A stretch of 29,292 nucleotides of DNA from JBQTJJ01 sp052387235 (GTDB lineage: Bacteria; Actinomycetota; Acidimicrobiia; Acidimicrobiales; GCA-2861595), in contig JBQTJJ010000167.1 of NCBI GenBank assembly GCA_052387235.1, forward strand, positions 1-29,292. Direction: 5' to 3'. The notes beneath the pieces were generated by a model. That model was given only the letters and a program-made list of their open reading frames with translations, was not told the DNA's origin and did no database searches. The translations under genes and the position numbers were made by a program. Within the stretch, counting starts at the first letter, position 1, and every line of letters begins with the position of its first letter. Below, one piece after another: positions 16,006 through 23,721 of this stretch.

Positions 16006-17191
16006 GGAGGGCCGCCACCCGCCCGAGCAGCTCCTCGTAGCGGTCCAGCACGACGTCCCACGCGAAGTTGGCCGCCACGTAGCTGCGTCCGGCCCGCCCC
16101 AGGGCCGGGGCCAGGTCGGGATCCGAGGCGATGAGGTCGACGGCGGCCTCGAACTCGGCGTAGCCCCGGTACGGGATGGCGCCGCCGCTGCGGCGGGCGT
16201 GGCCGTCCAGCACCGCGCAGCGGCCCTGCACCAGCGCCGCCTTCCTCTGGGCCCACCCCTCGGCCAGCACCATGGAGAAGCTCTCGAAGTACGACGGCTG
16301 CACGATGGCCAGCGCGCCGTCCACCGCGCCCCGCTTGACCCGCTCCTCCACGAAGCCGGTGAGGACGACGTCGGGGTGGGCGGGCGGGGGCTCCACCGGC
16401 TCCCCCACCACCACCAGCTTCAGCGGCCCGGGATGGCGCTCCTTGTAGGCCACGAAGAACCGGAACAGCTCGTCGGAACCCTTGGCCGGGTCGACCCGGC
16501 CCACCACGGCCAGGTACGGCGTGTCGCCCAGGTCGTGCTCGCGCCGGAAGGCGGGACCGTCGCCCACCACGCCGAGGTCGAACCCGATGCCGATCACCGA
16601 CGAGGGCTGGCCCACGTGGAAGCGGCCCCGCACCAGCCGCTCCTCCTCGGCGGTGGAGAAGGCGAAGGCGTCGGGCAGGCGGAACACGGCGTCGAACAGG
16701 GGGAGCGTGAGGGGCGGCTCCTGGTGGGCGGTGGGGTGCAGCACGGTGGGCACGCGGCCGGCGACCCGGGCCAGCCCGTAGCGGGTGGTGGCGTAGAGGT
16801 AGGTGAAGAAGATCACGGCGTCGAACGACGGGGCGTGGTCGTCGAGCCACGGGCCCAGCCCGGGCACGTCGGGGCCCTGGGCCCGCATCCACTCCTCCTG
16901 GACGTGCAGGGCCACCGGCTTGCGGCCGGTGGTGACCCGCCCGTTCAGGGGGCCGAACAGGCGCAGGTCGCGGGTGCGCCCGACGGGAAGGCGGTGCACC
17001 GTGACCCAGTCCACCTCGGACGGGCCCGGCTCGTACTCGTTGGCCCAGTCCAGGTAGCTGCGGGCGCAGGTGGTGACGACCTCGACCTCGTGACCCCGTT
17101 GGGCCAGCCTGGTGGCGAACTGGCGGCAGTGGCGCTCGGCCCCGCCCGCCACCTCGCGCCCGTAGCGCTGCACCACGTAGAGGAGCCGCAC
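15965..17191 (-). CDS. GT4 glycosyltransferase (second of two)
   Basis: 408 aa with a GTG start. The N-terminal Rossmann domain starts MRLLYVVQRYGREVAGGAERH, typical of GT4 (group 1) enzymes with a Gly-rich loop after the first strand, then FATRLAQRGHEVEVVTT. The C-terminal domain has YLAVVGRVDPAKGSDELF and the E-x7-E type donor-site region SYFESFSMVLAEGWA. Predicted GT-B fold, retaining and cytosolic, using a nucleotide sugar. Its start lies 2 nt after the stop of the preceding GT4 gene, so they are one operon. Its last 41 bp overlap the end of the convergent membrane glycosyltransferase. Likely task: extension of a surface glycan. Confidence 0.9.
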   Translation of the reverse strand: MRLLYVVQRYGREVAGGAERHCRQFATRLAQRGHEVEVVTTCARSYLDWANEYEPGPSEVDWVTVHRLPVGRTRDLRLFGPLNGRVTTGRKPVALHVQEEWMRAQGPDVPGLGPWLDDHAPSFDAVIFFTYLYATTRYGLARVAGRVPTVLHPTAHQEPPLTLPLFDAVFRLPDAFAFSTAEEERLVRGRFHVGQPSSVIGIGFDLGVVGDGPAFRREHDLGDTPYLAVVGRVDPAKGSDELFRFFVAYKERHPGPLKLVVVGEPVEPPPAHPDVVLTGFVEERVKRGAVDGALAIVQPSYFESFSMVLAEGWAQRKAALVQGRCAVLDGHARRSGGAIPYRGYAEFEAAVDLIASDPDLAPALGRAGRSYVAANFAWDVVLDRYEELLGRVAALPRAAGGARATPPP

Positions 17192-17193
17192 GG

Positions 17194-18288
17194 TCAGGCC
17201 ACGCCGGCCAGGTGCTCGAGGAAGGTGGCGGTGGAGCGGCCGGCGTCGAAGTCGGCCAGCCGGGCCCGGCCCCGCGCCGCCAGGGCCGAGCGCAGGCCGG
17301 CGTCGTCCAGCAGGGCGGCCATGGCCTCGGCCAGCAGCGCCGGGTCGTCGCCGGCCGGGAGGACGAGGGCGGCCCCGCCCGCCGTCTCGGGGATGGCGCC
17401 GGCGGCCCGGGCCAGCACCGGCACGTCGAAGGCCATGGCCTCCAGCACCGGCACGCAGAAGCCCTCGTGCTCGCTGGCCGTGACGAACACGTCGGCCCGG
17501 CGGTAGAAGGCGGCCAGGGCGGCAGCGCTCACCGGGCCCGCCAGCCAGGCGCCGGGGAGGCTGAGCTCGTGGACCAGGTGCTGCACCGCGGCCCGGTAGC
17601 GGGGCAGCCGGCCCGGGCCCACCAGGACCAGGTTGGCGCCGGGCAGCAGGTACGTGGTGAGGACCTGGAAGGCCTGCACCAGCAGGTCGGGTCGCTTGTG
17701 GGGCAGCACCTGGCCCACGAACAGCAGCACCGGGCCGTCGACGCGCGCCGCCAGGTGGTGGGCGGTGGCCGGGTCGGGCTCCACCCGGGTGAGGGCGCCG
17801 GCGTCAACCACCAGCGGCGCCACCCGCACGTCGGTGTAGCCCATCCCTTCGAGGTCGGCGGCGTTGTAGGCGGAGTCGGCCAGGGCCAGGGCCACCCGGG
17901 GCCGCAGCGCGGCCAGCTGGCGCCGGCCGTCGTCGAGCAGGTCGGCGAAGGCGGGCTCGTAGGGGCGGAACGACGAGGACGGCGAGATGTTGTGGTACAC
18001 GAGGACCAGCCGCTCGGGCCGCTCGGCCAGGAAGGCGGCCACCTCGGGCTCGCCGATGGAGGCGTGCACGATCAGCAGGTCGTCGGCCGAGCCGGCGCGG
18101 GCCGGGGCCCGCCGGCCGTACTCGGCCAGGGGCACGACCTCACCGGCGAGGGACGGCTCGTAGTAACGGGCGAAGATCTCGGACTGGCCGAGGGTGCGCA
18201 GGGCCGGCCGCAGGGCCAGCGCCTCGTCGGTGATGGCGTCGCCGGCCGACGCCGACACCAGGACCTGGTGGACCCGCCGCCCGCTCAC
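17194..18288 (-). CDS. GT4 glycosyltransferase (first of two)
   Basis: 364 aa. The GTG start at 18288 overlaps the stop of the coiled-coil gene (GTGA). It has an N-terminal domain with VYHNISPSSSFRPYEPAF and a C-terminal donor domain with LLFVGQVLPHKRPDLLVQAF, VLVGPGRLPRY and the donor-binding E-x7-E motif in SEHEGFCVPVLEAMAFDVPV. This is a clear GT-B fold of family GT4. The VYHNIS and ADSAYNAADL segments are common in glycosyltransferases of O-antigen-like clusters. It is cytosolic or membrane-associated and acts with the neighbouring GT4 enzyme. Sugar specificity is unknown. Confidence 0.9.
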   Translation of the reverse strand: MSGRRVHQVLVSASAGDAITDEALALRPALRTLGQSEIFARYYEPSLAGEVVPLAEYGRRAPARAGSADDLLIVHASIGEPEVAAFLAERPERLVLVYHNISPSSSFRPYEPAFADLLDDGRRQLAALRPRVALALADSAYNAADLEGMGYTDVRVAPLVVDAGALTRVEPDPATAHHLAARVDGPVLLFVGQVLPHKRPDLLVQAFQVLTTYLLPGANLVLVGPGRLPRYRAAVQHLVHELSLPGAWLAGPVSAAALAAFYRRADVFVTASEHEGFCVPVLEAMAFDVPVLARAAGAIPETAGGAALVLPAGDDPALLAEAMAALLDDAGLRSALAARGRARLADFDAGRSTATFLEHLAGVA

Positions 18289-18824
18289 GGGCCCGGCGCG
18301 GCGGCCGCCTCCAGCTGCTCGACCCGCCGGGCCAGGTCGGCCACCGCCGCCTCGGCCGCAACCGCCCGCCGCTCCGACGCGGCCAGGCGCTCGAGCACGG
18401 CGTCGAGCTGGCCCACCAGGTCGGCGTGGACGTGGCCCTCGGGGTCCTCCAGCGCCTCGACGACGCCGGCCAGCACGTCCCCCACACCGTCGGCGTACAG
18501 CTGCACCTGGTCGAGGATGCCCTGCGTCTGGCGGGCCACCGCCTTGCTCACGGCCCGGTGGAGGACCTCGCCGCCCGGGGTCCGGGACTGGGCGTGGATG
18601 CGGTCGGCGCCGAAGCGGGAACGCTCGTCCAGGGCCGTGAGCCGGGCCCGGACGTCGGTGAAGTCGGGGCTGGCCCGGTGGGCCACGATGCGCCGGAAGT
18701 GCTCCTCCAGGTCGCGCTCGAGCCCCGCCGGGTACGCCCCCGACCGCCGGCGTTCGGCCACCGTCGCCTGCAACCGGGCCAGCACCTCGTCGAGGTCGAG
18801 TGACGGCGCCGGCTGGTCGGCCAT
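18285..18824 (-). CDS. Coiled-coil protein of the glycosyltransferase operon
   Basis: 179 aa from ATG 18824 (MADQPAPSLDLDEVLARLQ). The N-terminal half (ERDLEEHFRRIVAHR) is charged and helical. The C-terminal half (LAASERRAVAAEAAVADLA, RRVEQLEA) is a heptad-like coiled coil. No signal peptide, membrane segment or catalytic motif is visible. Proteins of this kind often lie next to glycosyltransferases and methyltransferases in actinobacterial polysaccharide clusters, where a scaffold or chain-length role has been proposed for coiled coils; I infer a similar role here. It is the first gene of the three-gene minus operon and begins 7 nt after TAGCAT, so it is probably leaderless. Confidence 0.75.
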   Translation of the reverse strand: MADQPAPSLDLDEVLARLQATVAERRRSGAYPAGLERDLEEHFRRIVAHRASPDFTDVRARLTALDERSRFGADRIHAQSRTPGGEVLHRAVSKAVARQTQGILDQVQLYADGVGDVLAGVVEALEDPEGHVHADLVGQLDAVLERLAASERRAVAAEAAVADLARRVEQLEAAAAPGP

Positions 18825-18831
18825 GGCGGCG

Positions 18832-18837
18832 ATGCTA
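18832..18837 (-). promoter_or_regulatory. -10 element (TAGCAT) for a leaderless operon
   Basis: On the minus strand TAGCAT ends 7 nt before ATG 18824, with no Shine-Dalgarno sequence. It drives the coiled-coil/GT4/GT4 operon and is divergent from the TAGGTT element at 18923. Confidence 0.5.
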
Positions 18838-18922
18838 CGAGACGGCCGTTCGCCCGCGTGGCACCCCCTTGCGCGCTCGTGACCGGTTCGTCGGCCCCGG
18901 GCCGGCGCCGGCGGCCGGCCGC

Positions 18923-18928
18923 TAGGTT
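18923..18928 (+). promoter_or_regulatory. -10 element (TAGGTT) for the 18939 gene
   Basis: TAGGTT ends 10 bp before ATG 18939. No Shine-Dalgarno sequence is present in the 10-nt gap (gacggcgccg), so the transcript would be leaderless or nearly so. Confidence 0.42.
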
Positions 18929-18938
18929 GACGGCGCCG

Positions 18939-20621
18939 ATGACCACGACGCTCGACGCGCCGACCCGGCCGGACGTCCCGCTTCCCGTCCCCCGCCGGCG
19001 GGCCGATCGGGCCCTGCCGGCGGCGCTCTTCGCCGCCTCCCTCGCCCTGTACGCGTGGGCCGCGGCCGCGTGGCCCACCGAGTGGGACTCGGTCAGCCTG
19101 GTGTTCGGCGCCGAGAGGTTCGACGTCACTCAGGCCAGCCCCCACGCCCCCGGCTACTGGCTCTACATCGCGGCCGGGCGCCTCATCCGGGCCCTCACGC
19201 CGCTGGGAACGGCCCACAGCCTGCTCGCCGCCTCCGCGCTGGCGGCCGCGGCCACGGTGGCGCTCGCCTACGCGGTGGGCCGCGACCTCGGCGGCCGGTG
19301 GCTCGGCGCGGCGGCGGCGGGGGTGCTGCTCACCTCCCCGTTCATGGCGTTCTACGGGGCCTCCATCAGCAGCTACCCCTTCGACGCCCTGGCCAGCCTG
19401 GTGCTGCTCCGGCTGGCGTGGCGCTCCCGGCCCGGCTCGTGGCACGCGGCGGGCGCGGCCGGCGCCCTCGCGCTGGCCGCCGGCACCCGCCAGTCGTCGA
19501 TCGTGCTGCTGGCGCCGGTGGCGGTGGTGGCGCTGGTCCGGGGCGCGCGCCGGGCGCCGGCGCCGGCCCGGGTGCTGGCCGGGGCGGCGGCGGCCGGCGC
19601 CGCCGGCCTGGCGACGTGGCTGGTGCCCATGGCCCTGGAGCAGCCGGGCGGGCTGGGCGTGGTCAGGGAGCAGGGGGCGCAGATCTGGCGCCAGGCGGTG
19701 GAGGTCAGCTCGCCGCTCTACGGCGCCCCCGGCGAGGGCGTCCGCTACAACGTCGGCCAGGCCACCGGCTACACCCTCGCCGCCGTCGCCGCGCTGCTCC
19801 CGGTGGTGCTGGCGGCGGCGGCACTGGCGTGGCGGGGCCACCACCACCGGCGCACCGCCGTCCACCTGGCCCCGCCGCCGGCGCCGGCCCGGACCGGCCT
19901 GCGCCCGCCGGCGCTGCTCGCGGCCGCCGCCCTGCCGCCGTTCGCCTTCGTCACCGTGCTGCACTTCGGCAAGGCCGGCTACGTGCTCTCCTACCTGCCG
20001 GCGCTGGTGCTGCTGCTCCTGTGGCCGGCGTCGCGCCTGGTGGGGCGGCCCCGGCTGGCCCTGGGCGGGCTGGTGGCGCTGGCGTGCGCCCTGCAGCTGC
20101 TGCGCTTCACCGGGGCGCCCGGCATCCTCCCCGACGGGATGGTGGACGGCGGGGGCCCCTGGTTCACCAAGTCCGGCTTCGGCGCCCCCTACCGCCTCAC
20201 CGCCGCCGCCATCCGCGCCACCGACCGGGACACGGAGCGCTACCTCGCCCTGGAGCGGGCCTTCGACCCCGCCGGCTACGAGCTGGTGTACGTGCACATG
20301 AACGGCGGCCACCGCTTCCGCCACGCCATGCTCACCTTCCCCGACCACGGGCTCCACTACCTGCAGGTGGGGTTCCACGAGTGGTCGGCCACGGGCCGGC
20401 GCTGGAACCACGAGCGTGACCACGTCCTGGAGCTGGCGCCGGGGCGCCAGGCCGTGCTGGTGGTCGACGAGCCGCAGGCCGGCGTGGCCGACCTGCTCGG
20501 CCGGGACGTGGCCCGCGCCGTCCGGCTCGACACCGGGCCCACCGTCTACGTGGTGCCGCCCGGCGTCACCGTCTACGGCGTCGAGATCGTGGCCCGGCCG
20601 GCGCCGGCGGCCCCCGGGTAG
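18939..20621 (+). CDS. Polytopic GT-C glycosyltransferase, GT39/PMT-like
   Basis: 560 aa. About ten hydrophobic helices follow a short basic cytoplasmic N-terminus. The first extracytoplasmic loop contains AWPTEWDSVSLVFG (Asp50), then ASPHAPGYWLY, matching the Asp-bearing first loop and the PPGY-like motif of polyprenyl-linked GT-C enzymes. The last 140 residues (after GILPDGMVDGGG) form a soluble, probably periplasmic domain. Expected role: transfer of a sugar from a lipid-phosphate donor outside the membrane. The start at 18939 follows a TANNNT box. Its TAG stop is part of the TAGATT element of the next gene. The acceptor is unknown. Confidence 0.8.
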   Translation: MTTTLDAPTRPDVPLPVPRRRADRALPAALFAASLALYAWAAAAWPTEWDSVSLVFGAERFDVTQASPHAPGYWLYIAAGRLIRALTPLGTAHSLLAASALAAAATVALAYAVGRDLGGRWLGAAAAGVLLTSPFMAFYGASISSYPFDALASLVLLRLAWRSRPGSWHAAGAAGALALAAGTRQSSIVLLAPVAVVALVRGARRAPAPARVLAGAAAAGAAGLATWLVPMALEQPGGLGVVREQGAQIWRQAVEVSSPLYGAPGEGVRYNVGQATGYTLAAVAALLPVVLAAAALAWRGHHHRRTAVHLAPPPAPARTGLRPPALLAAAALPPFAFVTVLHFGKAGYVLSYLPALVLLLLWPASRLVGRPRLALGGLVALACALQLLRFTGAPGILPDGMVDGGGPWFTKSGFGAPYRLTAAAIRATDRDTERYLALERAFDPAGYELVYVHMNGGHRFRHAMLTFPDHGLHYLQVGFHEWSATGRRWNHERDHVLELAPGRQAVLVVDEPQAGVADLLGRDVARAVRLDTGPTVYVVPPGVTVYGVEIVARPAPAAPG

Positions 20622-20624
20622 ATT
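20619..20624 (+). promoter_or_regulatory. -10 element (TAGATT) overlapping a stop codon
   Basis: TAGATT ends 8 bp before ATG 20633, and its TAG is the stop codon of the preceding glycosyltransferase. The methyltransferase may therefore have its own leaderless transcript despite the 11-bp gap between genes. Confidence 0.45.
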
Positions 20625-20632
20625 CCCGGACC

Positions 20633-21598
20633 ATGGCTCCCAAGGCGCTGTGGCCGGTGGTGTCGGCCGTGCGGGGAGGCCTGCGGACGACGGCCCGCAA
20701 CCGGCCGCGCCTGCGCCGGGCCATGGCCGTGGCCGCCAGGGAGCTGGCCCGCGCCCTCGACGACGACGTCTACGGCGCCTCGTACTTCGGCTCCGGCCGC
20801 GACCCGCTCGACCGCATGGGCCTGTCGGGCTACGAGCGCTACGACCGCGACACCAGCAACGCCAACGTGGCCGCCTACCTGGTGTGGCGCTGGTTCGACG
20901 TCCGCCGCACCCTCGACGTGGGCTGCGCCACCGGCTTCGTGGTGGAGGCGCTGCGGGAGGTGGGCATCGACGCCTCGGGCGTGGACGTGAGCCAGTTCGC
21001 GGTGGAGCGGGCGGCCCAGGGGGCGCGGGGCCACATCGGCTACGGCGACCTGACCCGCCGGCTCCCCGTCCCCGACGGCCGCTACGACCTGGTCACCGTG
21101 CTGGAGACCCTGGAGCACCTCCCGCCGGCGGTGGTGCCCAGCGCCCTGGCCGAGCTGCGCCGCATCACCTCCGGCTACGTGGTGGCCACCATCCCGTCCT
21201 TCGGGCCCAACCGCACCGGGCCGGGCGGGTGGTTCACGGTCAAGGTGCGCGACGAGCGGGTCCCCCACTACGAATCCCTCGGCCCCGGCTACCAGGGCCC
21301 GGTCCCCTACGACGACCTGTACCGCGACGCCCGGGGCGAGCCCATCGAGGGCCACCTCACCATCGCCTCGTTCTCGTGGTGGACCGACCGCTTCGCCGAC
21401 GCCGGCTTCGTCCGCTGCGACCGGGCCGAGCGGGCCATGCACCCCCACCTGGCCCGCTTCGGCCTCACCAAGTACTGGAACCTCTACGTGTTCCGCCTCC
21501 CCGACGCCCCCGAGCCGGGCGACGACGTCCGCACGCCGGCCGAGATCGCCACCTGGGAGGCCAACTGGGGCCTCGCCGATCACCCCCGTCCCGAGTAA
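20633..21598 (+). CDS. Class I SAM-dependent methyltransferase
   Basis: 321 aa. The SAM-binding motif I is LDVGCATGFVVEAL, followed by the acidic end of strand 2 in ASGVDVSQFAVERA, then YGDLTRR and the motif-IV region YDLVTVLETLEHLPP. This is a Methyltransf_11/23-like Rossmann fold, cytosolic. The C-terminal 120 residues (HLTIASFSWWTDRFADAGF) resemble those of methyltransferases in polysaccharide clusters. With four glycosyltransferases beside it, sugar or glycan methylation is the likeliest role, but the substrate is not shown. The stop codon lies inside the left arm of a 20-bp terminator hairpin. Confidence 0.85.
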   Translation: MAPKALWPVVSAVRGGLRTTARNRPRLRRAMAVAARELARALDDDVYGASYFGSGRDPLDRMGLSGYERYDRDTSNANVAAYLVWRWFDVRRTLDVGCATGFVVEALREVGIDASGVDVSQFAVERAAQGARGHIGYGDLTRRLPVPDGRYDLVTVLETLEHLPPAVVPSALAELRRITSGYVVATIPSFGPNRTGPGGWFTVKVRDERVPHYESLGPGYQGPVPYDDLYRDARGEPIEGHLTIASFSWWTDRFADAGFVRCDRAERAMHPHLARFGLTKYWNLYVFRLPDAPEPGDDVRTPAEIATWEANWGLADHPRPE

Positions 21599-21632
21599 AT
21601 AGCTCGCCATTTTGGCGAGCTATTTACTCGGG
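21590..21632. terminator. Perfect 20-bp bidirectional terminator overlapping a stop codon
   Basis: Arms 21590-21609 and 21613-21632 are perfectly complementary around a TTT loop. The methyltransferase TAA (21596-21598) is inside the left arm, and the SpoIID-type gene ends 11 bp beyond the right arm on the other strand. The AT-rich middle of the arms is unusual for this GC-rich window. Confidence 0.85.
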
Positions 21633-21643
21633 AGTGCGGGTGT

Positions 21644-23677
21644 TCACAGGGTGTAGCGGGCGGTGATGCCGCGGACGCCCCCCCGGTAACCGGGGATGGC
21701 GGTGGCGACGTCGCTCAGGAAGGGGGCGTCGCCGAAGGCGAAGACGCGGCCGGCGTCGTTGGCCACCAGGTAGCCGGCGCCGGAGCGGGTGGCCTGGATG
21801 CCCTTGGCGGGCCCGGCGGCGCCGATGGCGGGCAGCGAGCCCAGGTACCGGGCGTCGCCGAAGGCGAAGATGCCGCCGTCGGCGGCCAGCAGCCAGTAGC
21901 CGTTGCCGGTGGGCGTGGACGCCATGGCGACGACGGGCTGGTTGAGCCTGACGGCGCCGGTGGAACCCCAGAACTGGGCGTCGCCGAAGGCGAAGATGCC
22001 GCCGTCCGACGCCACCAGCCAGTAGCCGTTGCCCGACGGCGTGCGGGCCATGCCCACCACCGGCTGGTTCAGCTTGAGGGCGCCGGTGGAGCCGGAGAAC
22101 CTGGCGTCGCCGAAGGCGAAGATGCCGCCGTCGCGCGCCACCAGCCAGTAGCCGGCCCCCGTCGGCGACGACGCCATGGTGACGACGGGCTGGTTCAGCC
22201 TGATGGCACCGGTGGAGCCCCAGAAGCGGGCGTCGCCGAAGCTGAAGATGCCGCCGTCGGCCGCCACCAGCCAGTAACCCTCGCCGGCCGGCGTGCCGGC
22301 CATGCCGAGGATGGGCTGGTTGAGCTTCCTGCCGCCCATGGAGCCCCAGAACCTGGCCGCCCCGAACGAGAAGATGCCGCCGTCGGCGGCCACCAGCCAG
22401 TACCCGGCCACGCCGCCGCTGGCGTTGTTCGTCACCGTGAACCAGTCCGACTTGAGGCCGAACTTGGCCCGGAAGTCGGGGCCCGTCATGGTCTGGCGCC
22501 CCGCCGTGCCCACCAGCACCAGCTCCAGGACCCGCCCGCCCATGTCGCCCAGGCCGTTGCGGCGCACCACGTCGACCGACTGGAGCAGGCCGATGTTCGG
22601 GAAGGCGGCCTCGATGGCGGCCACCGCCACGGCGCCGGTCCAGTCGCGGTTGGGGTTCTGGGCGACGGCGTCGCCGTCGTCGACGACGGCCGGGAAGGTG
22701 CCGCCGGCGCTGTGGCCGCCGGTGGACGACGAGAACTCGGTGGAGGCCACGTTGGACGTGCCGGCGAAGACCCGGACCTGGCCCGCCGTCTCGGCGATGG
22801 CGGCGTTGGTGGGCGCGGCCTCGAGGTCGCGGTAGCCGGCCGCGTCCTGGATGGCGAAGCCGCTGTAGACCTGGCACGCCTCGGTGTCGCACGTCTTGGC
22901 GTACGGGTACCGCCCCTGGGCCTGGGCGTAGGAGCGGGCGGCCACGGCCTGGGCCCGCAGGGCGTGCATCCCCTGGCCGTTCCCCAGGGCGCCCCATGCG
23001 CTCGGGCTCTCCCGGGGCACCACGCCCCGGAGGTAGGACTCCATCGGCAGATGGTTCACGGTCTTGGACCCGCCGCTGTCCACCACCTGGAAGTTGCCCC
23101 GGTACCAGCGGGTGGTGGCGCCCTCGCACAGCTGGAGCATGGTGTTGCGGGCGTCGGTCTGGGGAATGCCCGAGCCGAGCGTGATGGGCCCGGGCGCCGT
23201 GGCGATGACCTCCCACGGCCCGTTGCAGGTGAGGGCCCGCGACACCTCGAAGGTGTTCGGTGCCACCAGGCGGGTCTTCAGGGCACCGAAGGTGAGGCCG
23301 GGGTGGGTGCTGGTGGTGGCGCCGTTCTGCTCCTGCGCCACCACCGTCTCCAGGTTGTCCAGGCGCACGATGCGCACCGACATGGGGACGTCGCCGATCG
23401 CAGAGAGCGTGGTACCGCCGTAGTAGTGGTCGAGGATGCGGGTGTAGGGCCAGCCGGCCAGGGCGTAGCCGAGGGCGCCGTACTGGCCCATGCCCCGCCC
23501 GTGGCCGTAGCCGTGGCCCTTGAGCTCGACGTTGGCGGCGGGGTAGGCGCCGGCCGGGCGGGCCGGGGCCACGGCGGTCACCGCGCCGGCGGCCATGGCG
23601 GCGGCCAGGAGGGCCGCGGTCCGGCGGCGGGCCGGGCGGGGACGCGACCTTCCAGGGTCTCGAACCGGCGGGTGCAT
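21644..23677 (-). CDS. Exported SpoIID/LytB-domain protein with C-terminal GYWLVA repeats
   Basis: 677 aa. ATG 23677 opens MHPPVRDPGRSRPRPARR, a long basic n-region, followed by the hydrophobic core AALLAAAMAAGAVTAVAP and an Ala-rich cleavage region. The SpoIID/LytB domain begins with GHGYGHGRGMGQYGALG and continues with LPMESYLRGVVPRESP, HALRAQAVAARSYA and EFSSSTGGHSAGG, the landmarks of the family whose sporulation members are peptidoglycan lytic transglycosylases. From about residue 423 six repeats of roughly 42 residues follow (YWLVAADGGIFSFGDARFWG), the last two degenerate. The start lies 7 nt from TAGCGT, so it is probably leaderless. Likely acts on or binds the cell wall. Sporulation is not implied. 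Confidence 0.88.
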   Translation of the reverse strand: MHPPVRDPGRSRPRPARRRTAALLAAAMAAGAVTAVAPARPAGAYPAANVELKGHGYGHGRGMGQYGALGYALAGWPYTRILDHYYGGTTLSAIGDVPMSVRIVRLDNLETVVAQEQNGATTSTHPGLTFGALKTRLVAPNTFEVSRALTCNGPWEVIATAPGPITLGSGIPQTDARNTMLQLCEGATTRWYRGNFQVVDSGGSKTVNHLPMESYLRGVVPRESPSAWGALGNGQGMHALRAQAVAARSYAQAQGRYPYAKTCDTEACQVYSGFAIQDAAGYRDLEAAPTNAAIAETAGQVRVFAGTSNVASTEFSSSTGGHSAGGTFPAVVDDGDAVAQNPNRDWTGAVAVAAIEAAFPNIGLLQSVDVVRRNGLGDMGGRVLELVLVGTAGRQTMTGPDFRAKFGLKSDWFTVTNNASGGVAGYWLVAADGGIFSFGAARFWGSMGGRKLNQPILGMAGTPAGEGYWLVAADGGIFSFGDARFWGSTGAIRLNQPVVTMASSPTGAGYWLVARDGGIFAFGDARFSGSTGALKLNQPVVGMARTPSGNGYWLVASDGGIFAFGDAQFWGSTGAVRLNQPVVAMASTPTGNGYWLLAADGGIFAFGDARYLGSLPAIGAAGPAKGIQATRSGAGYLVANDAGRVFAFGDAPFLSDVATAIPGYRGGVRGITARYTL
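21647..22412 (-). repeat. Six C-terminal about-42-aa repeats in the SpoIID-type protein
   Basis: Tandem units of about 126 bp encode GYWLVAxDGGIFxFGDAxF, GSTGAxxLNQPVVGMA and TPTGxG. Units 1-4 are strongly conserved. Unit 5 loses the GSTG segment (LGSLPAIGAAG), and unit 6 is rewritten (YLVANDAGRVFAFGDAPFL). Degenerate last units would suit a closing or capping blade. Confidence 0.9.
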
Positions 23678-23684
23678 GGCGGGC

Positions 23685-23690
23685 ACGCTA
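23685..23690 (-). promoter_or_regulatory. -10 element (TAGCGT) for a leaderless SpoIID-type gene
   Basis: TAGCGT on the minus strand ends 7 nt before ATG 23677, inside the 44-bp gap after the PGRP gene. It gives the SpoIID-type gene its own promoter in addition to possible read-through. Confidence 0.45.
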
Positions 23691-23721
23691 GCGGCCCGGA
23701 AGGGGCGCCCGGCCCGCGGGG

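Noticed and set aside
20573..21610. 345-codon minus-strand frame opposite the methyltransferase
   Set aside because: It is the shadow of a gene with a clear SAM-binding motif. No protein features are visible.
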